Source: Komagataella phaffii GS115 (Eukaryota > Ascomycota > Pichiomycetes > Pichiales > Pichiaceae). Taken from it: 64,000 nt of DNA. This document shows positions 57,525 to 64,000 of this stretch, piece by piece. Both the position numbers and the translations under genes were made by a program. The notes under the pieces are model-generated. The model made no database searches. It was not told the DNA's origin and was given only the letters and a program-made list of their open reading frames with translations. The stretch's first letter is position 1, and every line of letters begins with the position of its first letter. The stretch spans positions 434,001 to 498,000 of the forward strand of contig NC_012964.1 in the NCBI RefSeq assembly GCF_000027005.1. The letters run 5' to 3'.

Positions 57525-57646
57525 AAGCTTATTTATATTCAGGCTCTTCTACTTATATACTTGTTTAAAAAGGGGTTTAGATTAGATAATAATATTAGTT
57601 CCTTTACAGTTATTCATTAGTTTATTCGTAGCAAGAGCGAGAGGAA

Positions 57647-59602
57647 TTATCTTTTAAGATGATCCTTGATGCTGAACACTGTCATGATCCAGGCCATTAG
57701 TAAGGCAACAACACCAACACTGACATTCAGGGTAAACATTCCAGTTAAACCACGGTAGGCCATTGCCAAGACAATAGGATCAGTGCTTTCTGCAAAAACC
57801 AAGCCTCCACAAAGAAGACAGAAGCTGGTAACCAATTCTGTTAAAGGTCTAGAAGGTTGAAATAAATCTCCCTTGTAGGTTTTATTAAACATGAGGTACA
57901 ACATAGTAGCGATTCTGAATAAGGATCCATAAGTCAGAAGACTACCCCATTGCACATGTATACTAGTGGATAATTCCGAAGCCTGAGCGTGCTGAGACAT
58001 TAATAACCCTGTCCAAAAGATGGTGAATGCAGGGAAAGGATTCGGGGAAAAACCACAAGTAACGTTGGTGAAACATTCAGCATCAATAGGTTCATTTTCA
58101 TTGTTGATCTCCTCTACTGTGGACTGAAACTTAATTAACCTCCAATTGTTTAGCTTAAGCTCAGTAATCACTCCACAGAGACCACAGCCAATATACATAA
58201 AAGCAATGGATACATGTTGCAAGTCCTTTGCGGCCCATTCACCGCCAGGATTAGACAGATGCTCCATAAATACGTTGGTACAACCATAAAAAAGAATTAA
58301 GCTGCTCTCTAGCATTTCCATTGTGATCATGACATTTCTTGGTTGAAATCTAAACCAGATTGAGTCTTTCTTCTCATAACGGTTGATAAAAGAGTAATTC
58401 CAAGCCCAACCAAGTTTTTGGAAACCACCACAATAACGGGCAAGAGATAGCAGTCCGAGACTGAAAAAAACACCTCCTTTGATGAAATGTGCTAATAGGT
58501 TGAACACAGTGTTTGCCATACCTAAGCAATTGAGTACAGCTACACCCGTGGGAAAATAAATTAAAAAGAAGAAGAATATGCCAAAGTTGAGGAGGTTAAA
58601 GACAACTGAAGCAACAGAACCAAGGGATACAGCAATCCTAGCGATCCAAGGCACCTCAAACAACCTTTGAAGAGCTCCATCGACTTTGTAAGAGTAAGAA
58701 TCGTGATCTTGGCTGGGAATACTCGGAACATCGTGGATTGTTCCATTTGAACTATTATCGATGGAGAAATTGGCTTCTCTATCGTCTAACTGGAAGCTGC
58801 TGTTCAGCGAGTCTCGATATTGGGAACGAAACTGTTTGGAATGACTGTCACGAGTTTCGTAATCAAATAAGGTGGATGACGTAGAATTAACCTCATGCTT
58901 TTTGTTATGCTCCTTGTTTGATAAATCTTCCAATGGCAAAAATTGGGCGTGAGAATTGTCATTAGGGGTTGACGGAAGAACTGCAAAAAATTTCGATCCC
59001 TGGTAAATGACGGCGGACACGAAGTGCACAACCGTGAAGACAAAGAGAACCACCCCCATTTTTGTGTAAGCATTATTAGGGTACAAGTCTGGGACTGAAT
59101 CAATGAAGATAGAGTAGCTTATTAAGGACAGAACGGTAACTATCGCGTGAACGGATAGAGCCGGCAAGTACCACTTGTTTTTGACGTTATTGAGAACCAA
59201 GCATACTGGATACAAGAACACAAAAGTCACAACCATTGAGATGACATGGGCGTACAAGAAAAACCTTGAGTTGGACTCCACGGTGAAGTAGGTCGTAGTA
59301 TTATAGTTTTCCCAGTAGAGTCTCTCAGCTGGGGATAAATCTGTGTCAAGAATAGGCAGCCCATGGTGATGGTGTCCTTCGAAGGGGACAGGCTCAATGG
59401 AAGGAATTGCGGTCTCAGAGTCAGCAGATCCGTTCAATTGATGAGTAGCTGTTTCTGTGGTCTCAGCAGTAACCGAGTTCCTACTCATATCCATATCCAT
59501 GTCCATCCCGCCGTGAGAACCGTCATGGGCGTAAGCAGACAAAGCAATAGCGCCACGAGATAGGCAGAAGCAAATCGGCACTATTAACCGAGATAGTTTC
59601 AT
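57647..59602 (-). CDS. YTP1: Ytp1-like polytopic membrane protein
   Basis: A 651-residue protein with a signal peptide (about 1-25), a His/Asp/Met-rich luminal stretch (GSHGGMDMDMDMS; GHHHHG), then about 11 hydrophobic segments in two blocks divided by a polar loop (about 215-290). The family resemblance is to fungal Ytp1-like proteins, whose N-terminal block looks like cytochrome b561/electron-transport membrane proteins; function is unknown. It is longer than S. cerevisiae Ytp1 (459 aa). The His/Met clusters could bind metal. Upstream are three AGGGG stress elements and a 16-base palindrome. Confidence 0.8.
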   Translation of the reverse strand: MKLSRLIVPICFCLSRGAIALSAYAHDGSHGGMDMDMDMSRNSVTAETTETATHQLNGSADSETAIPSIEPVPFEGHHHHGLPILDTDLSPAERLYWENYNTTTYFTVESNSRFFLYAHVISMVVTFVFLYPVCLVLNNVKNKWYLPALSVHAIVTVLSLISYSIFIDSVPDLYPNNAYTKMGVVLFVFTVVHFVSAVIYQGSKFFAVLPSTPNDNSHAQFLPLEDLSNKEHNKKHEVNSTSSTLFDYETRDSHSKQFRSQYRDSLNSSFQLDDREANFSIDNSSNGTIHDVPSIPSQDHDSYSYKVDGALQRLFEVPWIARIAVSLGSVASVVFNLLNFGIFFFFLIYFPTGVAVLNCLGMANTVFNLLAHFIKGGVFFSLGLLSLARYCGGFQKLGWAWNYSFINRYEKKDSIWFRFQPRNVMITMEMLESSLILFYGCTNVFMEHLSNPGGEWAAKDLQHVSIAFMYIGCGLCGVITELKLNNWRLIKFQSTVEEINNENEPIDAECFTNVTCGFSPNPFPAFTIFWTGLLMSQHAQASELSTSIHVQWGSLLTYGSLFRIATMLYLMFNKTYKGDLFQPSRPLTELVTSFCLLCGGLVFAESTDPIVLAMAYRGLTGMFTLNVSVGVVALLMAWIMTVFSIKDHLKR

Positions 59603-59798
59603 TTTTTCCTGGAAGTTGAATGGTAGAATGAAGAAGAAGAGAAAGAGATTTTCCCAAGGGGCAAGTGTAATCCTTCAGAAACTGAAATCAGCCTATTCAG
59701 TTTGTTTTTTATACTAGCCTTCTTATTTAGGCAAGTGAGCTAAAGGAGATGCATAAATTATTTTTTTCTCTCACATTCGAAACTAATTCCGACATCCG

Positions 59799-59814
59799 AG
59801 ACTGCCGGCAGTCT
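59799..59814. promoter_or_regulatory. Perfect 16-bp palindrome
   Basis: AGACTGCCGGCAGTCT is exactly self-complementary, about 200 bases upstream of the YTP1-like gene. It could be a dimeric transcription factor site; the protein is unknown. Confidence 0.6.
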
Positions 59815-60413
59815 TAGTTTCTACTTGACTCGGTAAACTTAGGGCCTGGCTTAACCGAGAAGGGGAGGATATTTGCTCGTTATAGCAAGGGGTAGCTTGG
59901 TATAACCTGGGATGTATGCACTTGCGCTGGAGACAGTGCGATAGGGAGCTCTATGGTTCGAGCTAACCAAGTTGTGGCACTACAACAGGGCAATTTCAGA
60001 CTAGTCTGCTGATTTATAATAGACCCTATGAAACAGTTATAACGCCGCCAAGAATTACTAGATTCCCAGTCCTAAACATTACGTCATAGTCAAACGTATC
60101 CAATTGCGTACATTGAATATAACCGAACTTGAGCAAAAACTGATGAATAACACCTCAAGAAGTCACCCCCTCCGCGAACGATTACTAAACTTACGATATA
60201 TGGTGTGTTTGTCATATGCAATTGTCACGTGAATTGTGAAATAGGGCCCAATATTCAAGCAGCTTGAACCACGACGTTCTAGAGTTCCAGCCCTTCTTGA
60301 AATTGAAGACAGCGACCGAAAATTGATCTACCTAGGAAGGATACACCAGGTGAGTAGCCTCTGAGACGTACATATTTTTGTGCGTCTGAGTCTTTGCGTT
60401 TTAAACCCGCATA

Positions 60414-60718
60414 GTATGTGCAGTTACCTACTGAGGTAAGACATCACACGTGAAACCCCCTATATGCAGTGCGCGCACATCTCTATTGTATCGCTTTGAC
60501 AAAGGCTCGTGTACTGCTCATTGATTTGCTATCTGGGGTTTTTGTGGCAGGTCCTCTTCCAAGAAGAGGAAAAGATCAACCTGTGATCCCGTTGCACTTC
60601 CTTAAACAATTGAAGCATTGCAAAATGAACCACTCTTCGGACAGCAGATCAATGGATTCAAGTTCGATTACCACTACCCGTTCCAATGTATCGTTTCCGT
60701 ACTAACACTTAGGTCCAG
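60414..60718 (+). other. Possible 5'UTR intron of the FKS gene
   Basis: An exact TACTAAC at 60700-60706 is followed by acceptors at 60712 (TTAG) and 60718 (CCAG). Donor candidates are GTATGT at 60414, GTAAGA at 60436 and GTGAGT at 60350. No ATG upstream gives a coding exon in phase, so the first exon would be non-coding. The exact limits are uncertain. Confidence 0.45.
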
Positions 60719-60747
60719 TAATTGGAATCTCAGAACGAAGTGCACCG

Positions 60748-63700
60748 ATGTTCAGTGCCCTAAAAACTCCCTTTATCACTACAGGAAGATGGGCTGATAT
60801 CAAGAGAGTGGGGAATCTATACGGTTATGATCCTAATTCCGCCTTGGATGATGAGAGCTCCCTATTAAATCAGAAACTGGCCGAAGGAGGCATCTTTGAT
60901 ACGTTTGACAACAACTACGATCCTTATCCGACATGGGCTTCTGACGATGAGGTTCCCATTTCAAAGCTGAAAATTCAGATAATCTTTAACCAATTGCAGG
61001 AGATATTTCACTTCCAGCCTTCCAACATAAGGAACATGTTTGATTATCTTATGAAGCTACTAGACTCCAGAGCCTCCAGAATGGGACCTCATCTGGCTCT
61101 TCAGTCTCTTCATGCAGATTATATCGGTGGAATCAATGCAAACTTTAGAAAGTGGTATTTTGCCTCTCAACTAGATTTAGATGACTCTATTGGCTTTGAA
61201 AACATTTCTTACAATGGCACTGCTAAAAGGCACTCACCTTACACCGTGCCCATGCTTTCAGTGGCCCAAAAGAGATGGACAGAGAACATGAATGCACTTT
61301 CTCCAGACGATGCAACGGTACACCTGGCATTGTATCTTCTTTGCTGGGGAGAAGCAAATAACATTAGAATGATTCCTGAATGCTTGTGTTTCATCTTTAA
61401 GTGCTGCAACGATTATTATTATTCACTCGATCTTTCAAAATCTATACCTTCTCCTGAAAGACCCTTTTTGGATCACATCATCACTCCTCTTTATCAATTT
61501 CACTTCAACCAGATGTATGCTATCAATTCGAAAGGGGAGACAATCCCAAGAAATATCGACCATGATAAGATTTTAGGATATGACGATATGAACCAACTAT
61601 TTTGGTATAGAAAAGGGTTGGAACGAATCGTTCTACAATCCTCAAAGCGTACCATTCTCTCATTTCCCCCGGCAGAGAGGTATATTCATTTGCATAACAT
61701 TGAATGGTCTCGTGCCTTTTTCAAAACATATTACGAATCTAGGACAAGTTTACATTCTGTTCTGAATTTCAATAGAGTGTGGTCAATCCATGTTTGTGTC
61801 TTTTGGCTGTACACAAGTTTCAACTCACCAACACTCTATACAAGTGATTATGACTATCGAAGAGACAACCAACCAACTGCATCGGCAAGATTGGCCGTTT
61901 TATCTATAGCGGGTTCCATCTGTTTATTTTTGAACTGGATTGCGGTGATTGCAGAAATTAAGTTCGTGCCTAGAAAATGGCCTGGTGCCGAATCAATGAT
62001 ACCCAAACTACTACTTCTGTTGATTCTAACATTAGTCCAAGTTGCCCCCATTGTCTATATCTTGTTTTTCAACAGCTTGGACTACCAAGACATGTTCTTA
62101 TTGATAATCTCTATCTTTGAGTTTATTTTATCCATTGCCATCATTTTCTATTTCTCCATAGTACCATTTGGTGCATTGTTCGGCTCTTACATGTCTAAAG
62201 GTGAGAGAACCTACCTACCTTCGAAATACTTTACAGGTTCCGTTCCAAAGCTAAAGGGAAAAGCGGAACTGGCTTCAATCGGGCTATGGGTTTGTGTGTT
62301 CCTTTCCAAATTTATTGAAACTTATTTCTTTTTGACACTGTCCATTCGTGATTCTGTTAGAGAGCTCAGCACCCTGGAAATTAATACCTGTATTGGCGAA
62401 ACATATTTTGGCGATTTACTTTGTAAAAGACAGCCATTGATCCTCCTTGTTTTGTTATTCTCTACTGACTTAATTCTCTTCTTATTGGACACCTACCTCT
62501 GGTTCATCATTTGGAACACACTCTTTTCTGTTTGCATATCGTTTTCTATCGGAATTTCAATACTTACACCTTGGAGGAACATCTTTTCTAGGCTACCCAA
62601 GAGAATTTACTCTAAGATTATCAATGACAATGGGAGTACAAGCATGAAGTCGAAACAACTGGTTTCACAGCTTTGGAATTCAATTATTATTTCAATGTAC
62701 CGGGAACATTTACTATCGATAGACCATGTAAACAAACTGATTTATCAACAAATAATAGTTCCAGGTCAACAAGATACATCGGAGCAAATACTGAAGGAGC
62801 CCACATTTTTTGTTTCCCAGGAAGACCATGCCCTGAAGACTTCATTATTTAAAGGCCATAAGGAAGCTGAAAGAAGAATCACGTTTTTTGCACAGACATT
62901 ATCAACACCAATACCAGAGTCTATTGGCATAGAAAAGATGCCGTCATTTTCGGTCTTGATTCCCCATTATGCAGAAAAGATTAGCCTCTCCTTGAGAGAA
63001 ATCATTAAAGAAGAAGATGAGAATTCGCAATTGACCCTTCTTGAATATTTGAAACAACTTCACCCTGCTGAATGGGTAAACTTTGTTGAAGATACAAAAA
63101 TTCTTGCAGAAGAAATTAACTCATCTGAAGACAGTTTTTCCAAGAGTTCCATCAAGGATAGACTGATTGACCTTCCTTATTATACTGTAGGATTCAAAAC
63201 GGCTACCCCAGAGTATATCTTGAGAACAAGAATCTGGGCATCGTTGAGGACCCAGACGCTTTATCGTACTGTTTCAGGATTCATGAACTATTCCAGGGCA
63301 ATAAAGCTTCTTCATGACATTGAGAATAAAGATATAGCTGACAGTAGTGATTCGAATAAGAGATTAGAAGAGGCATCAATTATGGCACTACGAAAATTCA
63401 GAATGGTGGTCTCAATGCAGAGATTCCACAAAAGTTCTCCCGAGCAAAGAGAAAGCAAGGAAACCTTATTGAGAGCTTACCCTGAATTGCAGATCGCATA
63501 CTTGGAAGAGAGATACTGCGAAGATAGAGGCTGCTTAGAGTATTATGCTTGTTTGATTGATGGAAGTTGTGAAATTCTTGAAGATGGTGAAAGAAAGCCC
63601 AAATATAGAATAAGGTTATCAGGAAACCCAATAATAGGAGATGGAAAGAGTGATAATCAAAACCATGCTTTGATATTTTGTCGTGGAGAGTACATTCAAC

Positions 63701-64000
63701 TGATTGACGCCAATCAAGACAACTACCTCGAAGAATGCCTCAAAGTTAGAAATATATTCTCGGAGTTTGAAGAGTTAAACTCTACCGACGATCCATACTG
63801 TCTGGATGAGGACACAAACAACCCGAATCCCGTTGCAATCATTGGGGCAAGAGAGTATATATTCTCGGAAAATGTCGGAGTATTGGGAGATGTTGCAGCA
63901 GGTAAGGAGCAAACATTTGGAACCTTGTCTGCCAGAACTTTGGCTCTAATAGGTGGAAAGCTTCATTATGGCCATCCTGACTTCTTAAACTCTGTATTCA
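60748..64000 (+). CDS. Beta-1,3-glucan synthase catalytic subunit (FKS family), 5' part
   Basis: Open from the ATG at 60748 to the window edge: 1,084 codons of a protein usually 1,780-1,900 long, so the distal catalytic and membrane part is missing. Family blocks: NMFDYLMKLLDSRASRMGPH, SLHADYIGG, LALYLLCWGEANNIRMIPE, the first membrane cluster (about 345-620), IRLSGNPIIGDGKSDNQNHA, IQLIDANQDNYLEECLK and EYIFSENVGVLGDVAAGKEQ. The N-terminus is short, with only about 60 residues before YDPYPTW versus about 140 in Fks1. Hot-spot 1 reads FLTLSIRDS at about 528-536. These traits suggest an FKS2/FKS3-like paralog rather than the main FKS1, but that needs comparison. Confidence 0.93.
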   Translation, partial: MFSALKTPFITTGRWADIKRVGNLYGYDPNSALDDESSLLNQKLAEGGIFDTFDNNYDPYPTWASDDEVPISKLKIQIIFNQLQEIFHFQPSNIRNMFDYLMKLLDSRASRMGPHLALQSLHADYIGGINANFRKWYFASQLDLDDSIGFENISYNGTAKRHSPYTVPMLSVAQKRWTENMNALSPDDATVHLALYLLCWGEANNIRMIPECLCFIFKCCNDYYYSLDLSKSIPSPERPFLDHIITPLYQFHFNQMYAINSKGETIPRNIDHDKILGYDDMNQLFWYRKGLERIVLQSSKRTILSFPPAERYIHLHNIEWSRAFFKTYYESRTSLHSVLNFNRVWSIHVCVFWLYTSFNSPTLYTSDYDYRRDNQPTASARLAVLSIAGSICLFLNWIAVIAEIKFVPRKWPGAESMIPKLLLLLILTLVQVAPIVYILFFNSLDYQDMFLLIISIFEFILSIAIIFYFSIVPFGALFGSYMSKGERTYLPSKYFTGSVPKLKGKAELASIGLWVCVFLSKFIETYFFLTLSIRDSVRELSTLEINTCIGETYFGDLLCKRQPLILLVLLFSTDLILFLLDTYLWFIIWNTLFSVCISFSIGISILTPWRNIFSRLPKRIYSKIINDNGSTSMKSKQLVSQLWNSIIISMYREHLLSIDHVNKLIYQQIIVPGQQDTSEQILKEPTFFVSQEDHALKTSLFKGHKEAERRITFFAQTLSTPIPESIGIEKMPSFSVLIPHYAEKISLSLREIIKEEDENSQLTLLEYLKQLHPAEWVNFVEDTKILAEEINSSEDSFSKSSIKDRLIDLPYYTVGFKTATPEYILRTRIWASLRTQTLYRTVSGFMNYSRAIKLLHDIENKDIADSSDSNKRLEEASIMALRKFRMVVSMQRFHKSSPEQRESKETLLRAYPELQIAYLEERYCEDRGCLEYYACLIDGSCEILEDGERKPKYRIRLSGNPIIGDGKSDNQNHALIFCRGEYIQLIDANQDNYLEECLKVRNIFSEFEELNSTDDPYCLDEDTNNPNPVAIIGAREYIFSENVGVLGDVAAGKEQTFGTLSARTLALIGGKLHYGHPDFLNSVF

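Larger units (their letters stand above)
59603..60747. promoter_or_regulatory. Divergent YTP1-like/FKS intergenic region
   Basis: About 1.1 kb. It has AGGGG words at 59657-59661, 59861-59865 and 59888-59892, a 16-base perfect palindrome at 59799-59814, CACGTG at 60226-60231 and 60447-60452, and splice-like signals before the FKS gene. No convincing gene; a short frame ending at 60705 is probably leader or intron. Confidence 0.55.

Noticed and set aside
59949..59970. A GGTTCGAGC word resembling a tRNA T-loop
   Set aside because: No matching acceptor stem, anticodon arm or B-box spacing could be built around it.
60469..60705. Open frame in the same phase as the FKS gene, ending just upstream
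   Set aside because: It starts with GTG, ends in the TAA inside TACTAAC, and shows no FKS similarity; better read as leader or intron.

Overview
The window is about 64 kb of nuclear DNA from a budding yeast, most likely a Komagataella (Pichia pastoris) species. Genes are compact, mostly intronless and on both strands. The few introns have yeast splice signals: GTAAGT or GTATGT donors and TACTAAC-like branch points. CTG falls at conserved leucines (for example in the IF-2 G1 region of IFM1 and in MDH1), so this is not a CTG-serine yeast. A complex I accessory subunit is present, which Saccharomyces lacks. The species name is inference. All product names come from family recognition by eye, and comparisons with S. 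cerevisiae gene order are from memory.

Layout. 1-7 kb: MRP1 and PAL1 (convergent, PAL1 spliced), RNA14, an Sgn1/Pab2-like RNA-binding protein. 7-11 kb: NOP16, then the phosphate transporter PHO89 behind a long promoter with E-boxes, and sulfiredoxin SRX1. 11-16 kb: mitochondrial GTPase MRX8, MDH1, a C2H2 factor, TVP18. 16-28.5 kb: an RCHY1/Pirh2-like E3, AVO2, a Cld1-family hydrolase, UBX4, a mitochondrial helical-repeat protein, IFM1. 28.5-38 kb: RRP14 (hidden first exon), VMA5, a kinesin-1/SMY1, NEM1, an SDR, a degenerate phosphoesterase-like protein, and a 59-codon complex I subunit. 38-46 kb: NAT4, a second C2H2 factor, an unknown protein, a Slm1/2-type PH protein, LDB19. 46-51 kb: PMT2, FUN26, ISA2. 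51-64 kb: an IML3/CENP-L candidate, an AIM3/BBC1-like gene whose frame breaks once, SKT5, a YTP1-like membrane protein, and the 5' part of a beta-1,3-glucan synthase gene that runs off the end.

Themes. Mitochondrial function recurs (MRP1, MRX8, MDH1, IFM1, ISA2, complex I subunit, helical-repeat protein). So does cell-wall and cortical biology (PAL1, SKT5, FKS, PMT2, SLM, AVO2, AIM3). Several neighbour pairs match S. cerevisiae: MRP1/PAL1, SRX1/MDH1, AVO2/UBX4/TVP18, RRP14/VMA5/SMY1, PMT2/FUN26 and IML3/AIM3. This helped assign weakly conserved genes. I saw no transposon, CRISPR array, tRNA, rRNA or prophage, and no exotic multi-gene system. The novelty is in hidden exons, a gene below usual ORF cut-offs, one frame break and several divergent family members.
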